Shown here one piece after another: positions 17,779-27,018 of a stretch of DNA of 64,000 nucleotides (the first letter of the stretch is position 1; every line of letters starts with the position of its first letter). The DNA lies in NCBI RefSeq assembly GCF_002243645.1, contig NZ_CP017704.1:4978001-5042000 (forward strand). The letters are read 5' to 3'. Below the pieces are notes generated by a model, which was not told the origin of the DNA, did not search any database, and was given only the letters and a program-made list of their open reading frames with translations. This DNA comes from Peribacillus simplex NBRC 15720 = DSM 1321. GTDB lineage: Bacteria; Bacillota; Bacilli; Bacillales; DSM-1321. A program made the position numbers and the translations under genes.

Positions 17779-18561
17779 TTAATAAAAATCAGGTCGGCGA
17801 TCTTCGAATACAGGTATTTTGTTACGGGCTTCCGTAACTTTATTGAAGTCCAAGGTGCCTGTCAAGAGTTCGTTTCCTTCTCCGGCTTCACTTATGATAT
17901 TCCCCCATGGATCAATAATCAAGGAATGACCCGCAAATATATTATTGACATCCGAACCTGAACGATTTACGGCTACAACATAGGCTTGGTTCTCGATGGC
18001 ACGGCTAATCAATAAGGCTCTCCAGTGATCGAGTCTCGGCTTTGGCCATTCAGCCGTAACGAATAGAACTTCCGCGCCTTGAACGGTATGGGCTCGCTGC
18101 CATTCAGGGAAACGGATGTCATAACAAACGAATCCAGCACATATTTTTTCATCAAGAGTAAATAAACCATCTTTTTCTCCTGGCTGCAGGAAATGATGTT
18201 CATCCATTAACTGGAATAAGTGAAGCTTATCATATTCTTTAATAAGATTTCCATGTTTATCGATGATGATCATGGTGTTATAGATCCCTTTGCTTGTCTT
18301 TTTCGCAATGGAACCGCCGATGATGTGAAACTGGTGTTTCTTTGCTTGTGTTTTAAAAAATTCAATCGTTTTTTCTGCCTCTTGATCAGCAATCTCATTT
18401 AACCTGGTCAAGTCGTATCCGGTTGTCCAAAGCTCTGGTAAAATGACGATATCGGGTTCTGACCGTGCTGCTTTTTCCATCCATTGTTCTGCAACCTGAA
18501 AATTGATATCTGGTTGCCCGAAGGCTATATCCATTTGAATACAAGCTATTTTCCACTTCAT
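17779..18561 (-). CDS. mtnU: Carbon-nitrogen hydrolase, MtnU-like (omega-amidase)
   Basis: This is a 260-residue nitrilase-superfamily enzyme with the full Glu-Lys-Cys triad: Glu in ILPELWTTG, Lys in EYDKLHLF and Cys in FVCYDIRFPE. In methionine salvage it is thought to hydrolyse 2-oxoglutaramate left by the glutamine-dependent transaminase MtnE, pulling that reaction forward. It lies between mtnK's promoter and the divergent mtnE. Its start is ATG behind a GTGGGGG site. A dedicated promoter was not clear. Confidence 0.92.
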   Translation of the reverse strand: MKWKIACIQMDIAFGQPDINFQVAEQWMEKAARSEPDIVILPELWTTGYDLTRLNEIADQEAEKTIEFFKTQAKKHQFHIIGGSIAKKTSKGIYNTMIIIDKHGNLIKEYDKLHLFQLMDEHHFLQPGEKDGLFTLDEKICAGFVCYDIRFPEWQRAHTVQGAEVLFVTAEWPKPRLDHWRALLISRAIENQAYVVAVNRSGSDVNNIFAGHSLIIDPWGNIISEAGEGNELLTGTLDFNKVTEARNKIPVFEDRRPDFY

Positions 18562-18590
18562 CGTTTAAAACCCCCACATGTAAAAAATGC

Positions 18591-18619
18591 TTTACAAGAC
18601 TATGATAAACATATATCAT
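18591..18619 (+). promoter_or_regulatory. Sigma-A promoter of mtnE
   Basis: TTTACA (18591-18596), 17 bases, TATCAT (18614-18619), 41 bases before the mtnE start. No S-box lies between the promoter and mtnE, so this gene is not under the same SAM control as mtnK and mtnW. Confidence 0.75.
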
Positions 18620-18660
18620 TTGTGACTAGAATTTCAAGAAATTTCAGAGAAGGTGTATAA

Positions 18661-19833
18661 ATGGTGCAATTTGAAAAATCCAGACAGCTTCAGGACCTGC
18701 CCAAGCAGTTTTTTGCTTCACTAGTCGCAAAAGTCAATGCGATCACGGCGCAAGGACATGATGTCATTAATTTAGGCCAGGGAAACCCTGATCAGCCGAC
18801 GCCAGAACATATCGTGAAAAGTTTGCAGTCTGCCGCTGAAAAAACGATTAATCATAAATATTCGCCATTCCGGGGACATCAATATTTAAAAGATGCTGCT
18901 GCCGTCTTTTATGAACGTGAATACGGTGTCAAGCTGGATCCGAATACTGAAGTGGCGATTCTCTTCGGGGGAAAGGCAGGCCTTGTCGAACTGCCGCAGT
19001 GTTTATTGAATCCAGGCGATACGATCCTAGTTCCAGATCCCGGCTATCCGGATTATCTTTCCGGTGTTGTTTTAGCCCAGGCAAAGACCGAACTGATGCC
19101 CTTGACAGAAGAAAATGATTTTCTTCCGAAATACAATGACATACATAAAGAAGTTCTTGATAAAGCCAAAATGATGTTTTTGAACTATCCCAATAATCCC
19201 ACAGGTGCTTCTGCAACTGAAAGTTTCTTTGATGAAACCGTCTCCTTTGCTAAAGACCATTCAATTTGCGTGGTCCACGATTTCGCCTATGGGGCGATAG
19301 GATTCGACGGAAAAAAACCGATAAGCTTTCTCCAGGCGGAGGGAGCGAAGGATGTAGGAATAGAAATATACACATTATCGAAAACATACAATATGGCAGG
19401 GTGGAGAGTTGGCTTCGCAGTAGGGAATAAGAGTGTAATAGAAGCTCTTGAACTATTACAAGACCATCTTTATGTGAGTCTCTTCCCGGCGATACAAGAA
19501 GCTGCGGCAAGCGCTTTGCTTGACTCGCAGAGCTGTGTAAAGCAGTTAGTGCAGATGTACGAGGGGCGAAGGAATGTTTTCATTGAGGGATTGAGGGCAA
19601 TTGGCTGGGATGTCAAAGCTCCTGCGGCATCGTTTTTTGCCTGGCTCAAAGTTCCTAAAGGTTTTACGTCCGAGAGTTTTGCAGACTATTTATTAACGCA
19701 TGCCCACGTAGCTGTTGCCGCAGGGAATGGATTCGGTGAATTTGGCGAAGGTTACGTCAGGGTAGGGCTACTTACTTCGGAAGAACGGCTGAAAGAGGCT
19801 GTGGAACGGATACGTAAATTAAACTTATTTTAA
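18661..19833 (+). CDS. mtnE: Methionine salvage aminotransferase MtnE (class I/II)
   Basis: This is a 390-residue fold-type I PLP aminotransferase that makes methionine from 2-oxo-4-methylthiobutyrate, the last step of salvage. Motifs are NLGQGNPDQPTPEH, MFLNYPNNPTGA, VVHDFAYGAIGF and the PLP-lysine block TLSKTYNMAGWRVG. ATG follows GAGAAGGTG. Called mtnE (also mtnV/ykrV) because it sits divergent from mtnU and before mtnW. Without that context it would be a generic aspartate/LL-DAP type aminotransferase. Confidence 0.93.
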   Translation: MVQFEKSRQLQDLPKQFFASLVAKVNAITAQGHDVINLGQGNPDQPTPEHIVKSLQSAAEKTINHKYSPFRGHQYLKDAAAVFYEREYGVKLDPNTEVAILFGGKAGLVELPQCLLNPGDTILVPDPGYPDYLSGVVLAQAKTELMPLTEENDFLPKYNDIHKEVLDKAKMMFLNYPNNPTGASATESFFDETVSFAKDHSICVVHDFAYGAIGFDGKKPISFLQAEGAKDVGIEIYTLSKTYNMAGWRVGFAVGNKSVIEALELLQDHLYVSLFPAIQEAAASALLDSQSCVKQLVQMYEGRRNVFIEGLRAIGWDVKAPAASFFAWLKVPKGFTSESFADYLLTHAHVAVAAGNGFGEFGEGYVRVGLLTSEERLKEAVERIRKLNLF

Positions 19834-19882
19834 CGATGCAATGGGTTATCCGATTTATTCACCCTTAAATAGTTAAAACTTA

Positions 19883-19911
19883 TTGACAAAGTAGGGATTA
19901 CCTGTCAGAAT
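19883..19911 (+). promoter_or_regulatory. Sigma-A promoter of mtnWXBD
   Basis: A perfect -35 TTGACA (19883-19888) is followed after 17 bases by CAGAAT (19906-19911), a 4/6 match to the -10 box. It lies about 55 bases before the second S-box aptamer. Confidence 0.65.
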
Positions 19912-19964
19912 ACAAAATAAATTCTTAATCTTTCGATACTTGAATGCAATTTATATATCAGCGT

Positions 19965-20158
19965 TTTCTTATTTTGAGCAGGTGGAGGGACTAGCCCTAT
20001 GAAGCCCAGCAACCGACCGTAATTCCATTGTAAAATGGGGCGGAATTCTTCGCCGGATTTTCTTGAAATCCACAAGGCACGGTGCTAATTCTTGCAGCCA
20101 ATGGCTGGGAGATAAGAAGATGGCTTTTTAAAGCCTCTTCTTTATGAAGAGGCTTTTG
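19965..20158 (+). promoter_or_regulatory. S-box (SAM-I) riboswitch with terminator, upstream of mtnW
   Basis: TTCTTATTTTGAGCAGGTGGAGGGA opens the aptamer, followed by the GAAGCCCAGCAACCGACC core, CACGGTGCTAATTC and the closing GGGAGATAAGAAG. The terminator hairpin is AAGCCTCTTC/GAAGAGGCTT with TTTT at 20131-20157. The 390-base gap between mtnE and mtnW is filled by this element and its promoter. Confidence 0.97.
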
Positions 20159-20224
20159 CCATTTTGAGACCATTTTCAGGTTAATGACATCGAGAGTTTA
20201 CTAACGTGTTATAGGAGTGATCAG

Positions 20225-21457
20225 ATGAGCGAGATAGTCGCTACTTATTTAATTCATGACTTCAATGGAAAACATGAGAAAAAAGCAGAGAGCATTGCCT
20301 TAGGTTTGACTGTCGGGACATGGACGGACCTGCCCCATTTGGTCCAGAAACAACTGGAAAAACATAAGGGACGCGTCGTATCGGTGACACCACTTTCTGA
20401 AGAAGAGAGGGCAAACAGCTACTTTAATCGTAAAGTATACCGTTCGCTTATTAAAATTGCCTATCCGGCAGGGAATTTCTCCAATGATTTACCTGCAATC
20501 CTTACGACGGTCTTCGGCAAACTTTCATTGGATGGAGAAATAAAACTTATCGACTTGGATTTTGTCGGTGATATTCAAAAAGCTTTTCCCGGGCCGCAAT
20601 TTGGCATTGGAGGCATAAGGGAAAAGGTTGGCGTATTTAACCGGCCCCTGGTGATGAGCATCTTTAAAGGTGTATTAGGAAGGGACCTAACATTCCATAA
20701 TGAGCAACTGAGGCAACAAGCATTAGGAGGTGTCGACCTAGTTAAAGATGATGAGATCCTCTTCGATCAGGAACTGACTCCATTTTTCGATAGAATAAAA
20801 ACGGGAAAAAGAATATTGAATGAAGTCTATGAAACCACTGGCCACAGAACTTTATATGCTGTCAATCTATCAGGGAAAACATTTGAATTATTGGATAAGG
20901 CAGAGCAAGCGGCTGAAGCAGGGGCAGATGCTTTATTGTTCAACGTTCATACATATGGTTTGGATGTATTGCAGGCCTTGAGTGAACATGATCGTATCAA
21001 TCTGCCAATCATGGCGCACCCCGCATATAGCGGGGCATTGGCATCTTCATCATTTTATGGGATCGGCTATCCATTATTGCTTGGTAAATTAGTAAGGTTA
21101 TCAGGTGCAGATTTATCCTTGTTCCCATCCCCTTATGGAAATGTCGCATTGGAAAAAAAGGAGACATTGGCAATTGCTGAAGCTCTGACAAAAGATGAAC
21201 TTTCCTGGAAAAAAGCCTTCCCAGTCCCTTCTGCAGGCATTCATCCGGGCATGGTTCCGGACCTAATCAAGGATTTTGGGCTCGATAGTGTGATTAATGC
21301 TGGAGGTGGAATTCACGGACACCCTGACGGAGCAGAGGGCGGGGCCAAGGCTTTCCGATCTGCTGTGGAAGCCGTTCTAGCAGGAAAGGACCTGTCTGAA
21401 GCGGCTGCTGAGGAAGAAACACTAAAAAAAGCTCTTATATTATGGGGAGGCCTATAA
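20225..21457 (+). CDS. mtnW: 2,3-diketo-5-methylthiopentyl-1-phosphate enolase (RuBisCO-like)
   Basis: This is a 410-residue RuBisCO-like protein. It keeps the carbamylated-lysine motif as GVDLVKDDE (Lys174, with the Asp and Glu metal ligands). It is an enolase, not a carboxylase: synteny with mtnX, mtnB and mtnD gives the role. ATG is preceded by ATAGGAGTGA. mtnX begins 6 bases after the stop, indicating one transcript under the S-box. Confidence 0.96.
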   Translation: MSEIVATYLIHDFNGKHEKKAESIALGLTVGTWTDLPHLVQKQLEKHKGRVVSVTPLSEEERANSYFNRKVYRSLIKIAYPAGNFSNDLPAILTTVFGKLSLDGEIKLIDLDFVGDIQKAFPGPQFGIGGIREKVGVFNRPLVMSIFKGVLGRDLTFHNEQLRQQALGGVDLVKDDEILFDQELTPFFDRIKTGKRILNEVYETTGHRTLYAVNLSGKTFELLDKAEQAAEAGADALLFNVHTYGLDVLQALSEHDRINLPIMAHPAYSGALASSSFYGIGYPLLLGKLVRLSGADLSLFPSPYGNVALEKKETLAIAEALTKDELSWKKAFPVPSAGIHPGMVPDLIKDFGLDSVINAGGGIHGHPDGAEGGAKAFRSAVEAVLAGKDLSEAAAEEETLKKALILWGGL

Positions 21458-21463
21458 GAAATA

Positions 21464-22123
21464 ATGAAACCGATCATCTTTTGTGATTTTGACGGAACGA
21501 TCACCAACACAGATAATATCATTTCTATCATGAAAGAGTTTGCGCCTCCGGAATGGGAAGCGTTGAAAGACGGTGTCCTTCAGCAAAAAATCAGTATATC
21601 TTCAGGTGTTGGGGATATGTTTTCCCTGCTTGATAGTGGCTTGAAGGATGACATCATCCAATATGTAAGAAAGACGGCCGGCATTCGTCCTGGGTTTTAT
21701 GAATTCGTTGAGTATACGAAACAAGCCAACATCCCTTTATATATTGTAAGCGGGGGCATGGATTTTTTTATCGCACCCCTTTTAAATGATATCTTGCCAA
21801 CAGAGTCCGTTTATTGTAACCATGCATTTTTTGATAAGGAAAAGATTTATATTGAGTGGCCACATGCTTGTGATGATCAATGTAATAATGATTGCGGTTG
21901 CTGCAAGCCATCCATTATGAGGGAAATTGCGGGTGCGGAAGATTTTAAACTCGTTATTGGAGATTCAGTAACGGATTTTGAAGCGGCAAAACAGGCCGAT
22001 TTTGTCATAGCCCGTGACATTTTGCTTGAAAAATGCGATAGGGAAGGAATTCCACATCAAGGATTTGAAACATTTTTTGATGTAATTGACATTTTAAAGC
22101 AGCAGGAGGTGGTTAAAGCGTGA
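21464..22123 (+). CDS. mtnX: 2-hydroxy-3-keto-5-methylthiopentenyl-1-phosphate phosphatase
   Basis: This is a 219-residue HAD phosphatase with nucleophile motif FCDFDGTIT at the N-terminus, the serine/threonine motif in IVSGGMDFF and the acidic motif [12 protein letters not shown] cysteine-rich insert ([12 protein letters not shown]) in the cap is typical of MtnX. It converts the enolase product to acireductone. The stop overlaps the GTG start of mtnB by four bases. Confidence 0.95.
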   Translation: MKPIIFCDFDGTITNTDNIISIMKEFAPPEWEALKDGVLQQKISISSGVGDMFSLLDSGLKDDIIQYVRKTAGIRPGFYEFVEYTKQANIPLYIVSGGMDFFIAPLLNDILPTESVYCNHAFFDKEKIYIEWPHACDDQCNNDCGCCKPSIMREIAGAEDFKLVIGDSVTDFEAAKQADFVIARDILLEKCDREGIPHQGFETFFDVIDILKQQEVVKA

Positions 22124-22743
22124 ACACTCATTCTAAAGAATGGCGGGAGTTGGCAGATATTAAAGCTGAATTGGCCGAAAGGGATTGGTTTATGGGAACT
22201 AGCGGGAACTTGTCCATCCGCGAGCCCAAAAGCCCTTTCTTTTATATTACGGCAAGCGGTAAGGATAAAAGGAAGCAATCGGATTCGGACTTTTTACTGG
22301 TGGACTTAAAAGGAAAACCAGTTGAAGAAACGAACCTAAGACCATCGGCCGAAACTTTACTTCATACAGTCATTTATCGGAAAACTAATGCGAACTGTGT
22401 ACTCCATGTCCATACAGTTGAAAATAATGTGATATCAGAATTGTACGGAGATGAAGGCCAAGTTTCCTTTCGTAATCATGAAATCATTAAAGCGACCGGT
22501 CGGTGGGAAGAGGATTCGGAGCTTCGGATTCCAATCATATATAATCACGCTGATATTCCGCTGTTATCCGATAAGTTCATGCCACATGTCGAAGAAGACT
22601 CTGGCGCCGTGCTGATCCGCAATCATGGTATTACGGTTTGGGGCAAAAGCGGACTCGAAGCTAAAAGAATACTTGAAGCTTGCGAATTTTTATTTCAATA
22701 TCAACTGTTGCTTAATCAACATAAGGCGTTGCAGGTTCTTTAA
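22120..22743 (+). CDS. mtnB: Methylthioribulose-1-phosphate dehydratase
   Basis: This is a 207-residue class II aldolase/adducin-fold zinc enzyme. TSGNLSIRE is the phosphate-binding opening, LHVHTVENN carries two zinc histidines, and [10 protein letters not shown] supplies the third. GTG start at 22120 is 10 bases after AGGAGGT. In pathway order it acts before MtnW although its gene comes later. Confidence 0.95.
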   Translation: MNTHSKEWRELADIKAELAERDWFMGTSGNLSIREPKSPFFYITASGKDKRKQSDSDFLLVDLKGKPVEETNLRPSAETLLHTVIYRKTNANCVLHVHTVENNVISELYGDEGQVSFRNHEIIKATGRWEEDSELRIPIIYNHADIPLLSDKFMPHVEEDSGAVLIRNHGITVWGKSGLEAKRILEACEFLFQYQLLLNQHKALQVL

Positions 22744-22769
22744 GATAAACACTCATAGAGGAGGAATGA

Positions 22770-23306
22770 ATGATGGCGACGATCAGATTCCATGAAACAA
22801 ACGAGGTTATTGAAAACGGTGAACAGGTAAAAGGATTTTTAGAAACACAAGGGGTTATTTATGAGCAATGGGACATTTCTAAATTACCGGCCCATCTTGT
22901 GGAAAAATACGATCTAACAGATGCTGACAAGGAGGAAATCCTTGTCACATTCCAAACGGAGATAGCGGAAATCTCCGAAAGAAGAGGCTATAAAGCGCAT
23001 GATATCATCACATTATCCGATGCTAATCCGAACTTGGATCAAATGCTTGAAAACTTTAAGCAGGAACACCACCATGAAGATGATGAAGTGCGTTTCATAG
23101 CAGGCGGAACGAGTATCTTTGCCATTGAAGGCAATGATAAACAGTGGTTTGATGTACGTCTTAATCCAGGAGATCTTATTAGCGTACCAGAGTCAACAAG
23201 ACATTATTTCACGCTGGCAGAAGATAGGAAAACTGTTGCTGTCCGTATCTTTGTTACAGCGGCAGGATGGGTTCCGATTTACGAAAAAGACGAAGTTCAA
23301 GCATGA
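22770..23306 (+). CDS. mtnD: Acireductone dioxygenase
   Basis: This is a 178-residue cupin that oxidises acireductone. Metal ligands fit the ARD pattern: His100, His102, Glu106 and His145 (EHHHEDDEVRF and TRHYF). The bound metal decides the outcome: iron gives 2-oxo-4-methylthiobutyrate plus formate, while nickel gives an off-pathway CO-producing cleavage. The sequence does not say which is used. Start behind GAGGAGG. It ends the mtnWXBD unit at a strong terminator. Confidence 0.96.
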   Translation: MMATIRFHETNEVIENGEQVKGFLETQGVIYEQWDISKLPAHLVEKYDLTDADKEEILVTFQTEIAEISERRGYKAHDIITLSDANPNLDQMLENFKQEHHHEDDEVRFIAGGTSIFAIEGNDKQWFDVRLNPGDLISVPESTRHYFTLAEDRKTVAVRIFVTAAGWVPIYEKDEVQA

Positions 23307-23314
23307 ATCATTGT

Positions 23315-23345
23315 TGAAAAACCAGCTTACGAGCTGGTTTTTTTT
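23315..23345 (+). terminator. Terminator after mtnD
   Basis: AAAACCAGCTTACGAGCTGGTTTT: AACCAGCT/AGCTGGTT stem followed by a long T run. Confidence 0.9.
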
Positions 23346-23431
23346 ATGTGGATCCGGCAAGTGCTTTAGTAAGATAAGTATGATAAAATTTAACGGAATC
23401 GAATTTAACCGGATCATAGGAGCAGATAAGA

Positions 23432-24358
23432 ATGAAAACAACCGAAGTGTACATATTGGGCGGCTTTCTCGGCAGCGGGAAAACGACGCTTCTTCGAAAT
23501 ATTTTAAAACAGGAAAGTGAAGCGGGTAGAAAAGTGGCCGTACTTTTAAATGAGCTCGGCAGTGTATCGGTTGACAGCGGACTCATTGGTGATGGAGTGC
23601 CTCTGAAGGAGTTGTTTGGCGGGTGCATCTGCTGCACAATTCAAGATAAACTGGAGGTTCAGCTTCATGAATTGCTAACCGAAAATGAACTGGATGCAGT
23701 TTATATTGAAACGACGGGCGCAGCTCATCCAGTTGAAGTATTGGATGGCATCATGTCGCCGCTTTTCGCCAAAAGGCTGGAGTATAAAGGGATTATCACG
23801 GTTGTCGATTTATTAAGGTGGCGCGATCGGGAGGAACTGTCTCCGCAGCTTCGACAATTGCTTGCCGAGCAAATCCACCATGCCGATTTCATATTATTGA
23901 ATAAAGCGGATTTAGTAAGTGAGATGGAGACCGCACAGCTGACATATACGATACAGGCGCTGAATACGGATGCTGTATGTTTATTGACGGAGTATGCAGC
24001 CGTTTCCTTGATATCATTGCAGCAGATGCAAAGAAAACGGCATAATGGCCATCAAAAGCTTGATGTACATGACCATTTGCAATTAACTGCAGTTGTTTAT
24101 ACATTTGAAGGTGCCGTGGCACAAACCGACTTTGAAGAGTGGCTTAGGGCCTTACCGGAAACAGTCTATCGAATGAAAGGATACATTTCCTTTACACATT
24201 CACAATACCCCCATTTATTCCAATACTCCTACGGAATGCCGATGTATATGAATGAAATGATGAAAATGCCTTTGAATATCGTCATGATCGGGGAAAAGTT
24301 GGATAAGGAAATGTTGATCGGTCAGTTGAAAGCTTTGGAAGCGAAAGCAGCCCGATAA
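23432..24358 (+). CDS. CobW/COG0523 G3E-family GTPase
   Basis: This is a 308-residue metal-chaperone-type GTPase. Walker A is GFLGSGKTT, the metal-binding CxCC motif is GGCICC, the ETTGAAHP block is Walker-B-like, and LLNKADLV is the guanine-specificity NKxD motif. The C-terminal CobW-C domain is short (YRMKGYISFTHSQYPHLFQYSYG). Relatives deliver zinc or cobalt to enzymes. No Zur box was recognised upstream, only a 14-base direct repeat (23387-23400 and 23402-23415). The metal and client are unknown. Confidence 0.9.
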   Translation: MKTTEVYILGGFLGSGKTTLLRNILKQESEAGRKVAVLLNELGSVSVDSGLIGDGVPLKELFGGCICCTIQDKLEVQLHELLTENELDAVYIETTGAAHPVEVLDGIMSPLFAKRLEYKGIITVVDLLRWRDREELSPQLRQLLAEQIHHADFILLNKADLVSEMETAQLTYTIQALNTDAVCLLTEYAAVSLISLQQMQRKRHNGHQKLDVHDHLQLTAVVYTFEGAVAQTDFEEWLRALPETVYRMKGYISFTHSQYPHLFQYSYGMPMYMNEMMKMPLNIVMIGEKLDKEMLIGQLKALEAKAAR

Positions 24359-24423
24359 ACGTTTACCGCCCATTAAAGAAGGGAAAATGATAAGAAGACT
24401 TTCTTATCAAGGAGGCGGTATTA

Positions 24424-24591
24424 GTGCCATGGAATAAGAACGATTACCCAATTTCGATGAAGAATCTAGATAAAGATGTCAGGGAAAAGGCTATAGAGAT
24501 CGCGAATGCATTATTGGATGAAGGATATGAGGATGGAAAAGCCATTCCAATTGCCATAGACCGGGCTAAGATGTCGGTGGGAAAAGATTGA
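24424..24591 (+). CDS. YdaT N-domain-like small protein
   Basis: This is a 55-residue protein starting with GTG, 7 bases after AAGGAGGCG. The sequence PWNKNDYPISMKNLDKDVRE, then KAIEIANALLDEGYEDG, is the module that opens B. subtilis YdaT, a general-stress protein of about 150 residues. Here only that N-terminal module is present, as a stand-alone protein ending in VGKD. The family role is not known to me. It ends at a terminator shared with the convergent gene. Confidence 0.75.
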   Translation: MPWNKNDYPISMKNLDKDVREKAIEIANALLDEGYEDGKAIPIAIDRAKMSVGKD

Positions 24592-24628
24592 AAAATGGTC
24601 AGACCCATTTATGGGTCTGACCATTTTT
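24591..24628. terminator. Bidirectional terminator
   Basis: AAAAATGGTCAGACCCAT/ATGGGTCTGACCATTTTT is an 18-bp perfect stem with a T loop, lying between convergent genes. Confidence 0.93.
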
Positions 24629-24878
24629 ATTGTTGCATTCCAAAAGCGGCAAATGTCTTTTCGTCTTCTATTAATCCGCAAGCGGCACATTGCACCCGAA
24701 CTTCAGGACCATTATATGCTAGATGGAATGGCTGAAGGGAATCGTTCGAATATTGTTCGACAATCTCACCGGATTGCGGATCCTTTTTAATGGGGGTTGC
24801 TACTTGCTGAATGAGATTGAAGCGAGATTTATTTGTCCGGCAATTCGGACAGCGGTATACTTGAGATATTGTACTCAC
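24627..24878 (-). CDS. Small zinc-ribbon protein
   Basis: This is an 83-residue protein with two CxxC knuckles, YRCPNCRTNKSRF near the N-terminus and VQCAACGLIEDE near the C-terminus, which together would bind one zinc. The start is uncertain: GTG at 24878 almost abuts AAAAGGAG, and the frame is open upstream to 24941. No family name recognised. The stop lies inside the bidirectional terminator. Confidence 0.65.
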   Translation of the reverse strand: MSTISQVYRCPNCRTNKSRFNLIQQVATPIKKDPQSGEIVEQYSNDSLQPFHLAYNGPEVRVQCAACGLIEDEKTFAAFGMQQ

Positions 24879-24978
24879 TCCTTTTTTGAATTTTAAAAAG
24901 CGTGATCGTATTATTAAGATAGTCTTTACAAACTTGATCATTAATATGTATAAATTAGTAATGGATGGAAGGGATAAT

Positions 24979-25245
24979 ATGAAAGAAAATGTCAGGCAAG
25001 AAGAATTACTGGATGCTTATTTAAGTATATGGAACAATCGTAAGGTGACCGATGGAGGTGGAAGGGAAGTGTTATCGGAACTCATCCACCGTGAGCTTTT
25101 GGATGAAAATGCCCATCCCCGTGCCCGAAAACCAGTATTGGAGAAATTTTACCTCTGTATTAAACGCGTGTTGGAATCTTCGCTATCGGAAGAAATGAAA
25201 AATGCGATCGTCATGGCCTATATCACTGAATTGGAAAGATTATGA
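24979..25245 (+). CDS. Hypothetical 88-residue helical protein
   Basis: ATG at 24979 lies 5 bases after GGAAGGG. The frame is open upstream, but without a ribosome site. The product is acidic and predicted mostly helical (EELLDAYLSIWNNRK, then a VLSELIHRELLDE helix). It has no signal peptide, membrane segment or recognised motif. It is divergent from the zinc-ribbon gene. Function unknown. Confidence 0.6.
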   Translation: MKENVRQEELLDAYLSIWNNRKVTDGGGREVLSELIHRELLDENAHPRARKPVLEKFYLCIKRVLESSLSEEMKNAIVMAYITELERL

Positions 25246-25363
25246 TTTCCGGTTGTGATACGGATGCTTGTTAGCAAATATTCTTTTCTGCTTCATACTT
25301 TTTTCACAAATCATTGTTAAAATTTTTAAAAAATAGATATTTAATGAATAAGGAGCTTAAAAT

Positions 25364-26326
25364 ATGAAGTGGGGCATTGGGCTTTTTCTTGCCATCTTAC
25401 TGCTTACTGGGTGTAATAGCGGTAATTCATTTACTAAAATCAATAAAAGTGAACCTTTCCTGGCGACTGTAAATATCAAGGATACCTCTCTGACTTTCAT
25501 AGATGAAAACTATCATCCGTTTGCCAAATGGGATATTTCAGAACCATTTACCGGAGCCCTGCTCATGGCAGACAAAGATACTATCCTGCTTTATGGAAAA
25601 GAGATGGAGAAAGTCCAAGTGTACTCTTTATCAGCAGGAAAACTGATAAACAGTTGGGAAATTGGGAAAGGGATTGTCAATATGCAGTTGTTACGAGATG
25701 GAAAAAGCATCGTGGCAGTGAACCAATCGAATCACTCCATTCATTTTTTAAATGCTGATGGGGAGGAACAAGATATTGTCAAGGTTGGTAAAAGCCCCTT
25801 GACCGTCCTTCAAGGAGAGCAAGCCAATCGTTTGTATGTTATTAATTTTGGTGATATCAAATGTTCAGTGATAAATCTTGAAACGAAAAAGGTCGATTTC
25901 GAATTTCCCGTACATAGTTCGAGCACAGGCTCATTATTAAGGGAAGAAAAGGATGAAATATGGATCGGAGGACACGGGGATGGGGACCAAGTCGAAGAAG
26001 ATCTATATATTTATTCGGCAAAAACGGGAGAGTTGAAGAAAAAGCTGAAGGCCCCCACCATGCCGATAAAGTTCCTGGAGAATGCTGAAGGCATATTTGT
26101 CCTTAGTCACGGTACAAGCTCCTTATATAAATTGAATGATCAATATGAGGAAGTGAAAAGCAAAGTGGTCGGCGTCAACCCCTTTGAAATGGCGAACTTT
26201 AACGAAGATGTGGTCGTGGCGGGATATGATAGTGATGAAGTGTATGTAATGGATGCTGAAACAGTCGATGTTAAAAAAACGATCAAAGTCGGCGAAGGTC
26301 CGTTCCAATTGATGTTGAGGGAGTAG
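25364..26326 (+). CDS. Lipoprotein with beta-propeller (YncE/YVTN-like) repeats
   Basis: This is a 320-residue exported lipoprotein: signal peptide with lipobox LLTGC (Cys17), then repeated four-strand units such as NMQLLRDGKSIVAVNQSNHSI and MANFNEDVVVAGYDSDEVYV, and the VKKTIKVGEGPFQL type repeat of YVTN propellers. It sits 5 bases before a response regulator gene, so it belongs to that operon. It may act as an extracellular sensor or accessory for the histidine kinase (inference). The ligand is unknown. Confidence 0.8.
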   Translation: MKWGIGLFLAILLLTGCNSGNSFTKINKSEPFLATVNIKDTSLTFIDENYHPFAKWDISEPFTGALLMADKDTILLYGKEMEKVQVYSLSAGKLINSWEIGKGIVNMQLLRDGKSIVAVNQSNHSIHFLNADGEEQDIVKVGKSPLTVLQGEQANRLYVINFGDIKCSVINLETKKVDFEFPVHSSSTGSLLREEKDEIWIGGHGDGDQVEEDLYIYSAKTGELKKKLKAPTMPIKFLENAEGIFVLSHGTSSLYKLNDQYEEVKSKVVGVNPFEMANFNEDVVVAGYDSDEVYVMDAETVDVKKTIKVGEGPFQLMLRE

Positions 26327-26331
26327 ATGAC

Positions 26332-27018
26332 ATGCATGTTTACACCATTTTAGTCGTGGATGATGAAGAAGATATGCGAAATCTAGTTGAAATGTATTTG
26401 CTGAACTCAGGTTATCGATGCCTTCAAGCTGCGAATGGAAAAGAAGCTATTAGTATGGTTGAAACAGAGGAAGTGGATTTAATCCTATTGGATATCATGA
26501 TGCCAGGTATGGACGGTTTCTCCGTTTGTGAAGAAATTCGTGAAAATTGGGAGATTCCTGTGATATTTGTCAGTGCGAAAGGTGAAGAATGGGATAAGGT
26601 GAAAGGGCTGAAGCTTGGCGGCGACGATTATATCGTCAAGCCGTTCAATCCAGGAGAATTGGTCGCAAGGGTCGAAGCGGTATTGCGAAGGACAGGGAAA
26701 TTATCATTGAATGAAGAGAATCAAAACCATGTCCGATTCGGTAAAATTAGCTTGAACTTACAATCCAGAACGGTTTTGGTGGAAGGGAAGCCAATCAATT
26801 TAACCTTGAAAGAATTCGAATTGCTTTTATTCCTCATGCGTCATAAAAGCCAGGCACTCAGCCGTGAACAACTACTTGAAAATGTATGGAATGGGGAGTA
26901 TGGAGGATCTTTACGTACCGTGGATACCCATATCAAAACGTTACGAATGAAATTAAGAGCGGCCGATTACATTCAAACCGTCTGGGGAATCGGTTATAAG
27001 ATAGAGGAAAAGAAATGA
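26332..27018 (+). CDS. OmpR/PhoB-family response regulator
   Basis: This is a 228-residue regulator: receiver domain (acidic DDE at 10-12, phospho-acceptor Asp54 in LLDIMMPG, Lys in DDYIVKPF) and a winged-helix output domain (LTLKEFELLLFLMRH, DTHIKTLRMKLRAADYIQTVWGIGYK). It overlaps the kinase gene by four bases (ATGA). Targets are unknown. The flanking lipoprotein genes are the obvious candidates. Confidence 0.95.
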   Translation: MHVYTILVVDDEEDMRNLVEMYLLNSGYRCLQAANGKEAISMVETEEVDLILLDIMMPGMDGFSVCEEIRENWEIPVIFVSAKGEEWDKVKGLKLGGDDYIVKPFNPGELVARVEAVLRRTGKLSLNEENQNHVRFGKISLNLQSRTVLVEGKPINLTLKEFELLLFLMRHKSQALSREQLLENVWNGEYGGSLRTVDTHIKTLRMKLRAADYIQTVWGIGYKIEEKK

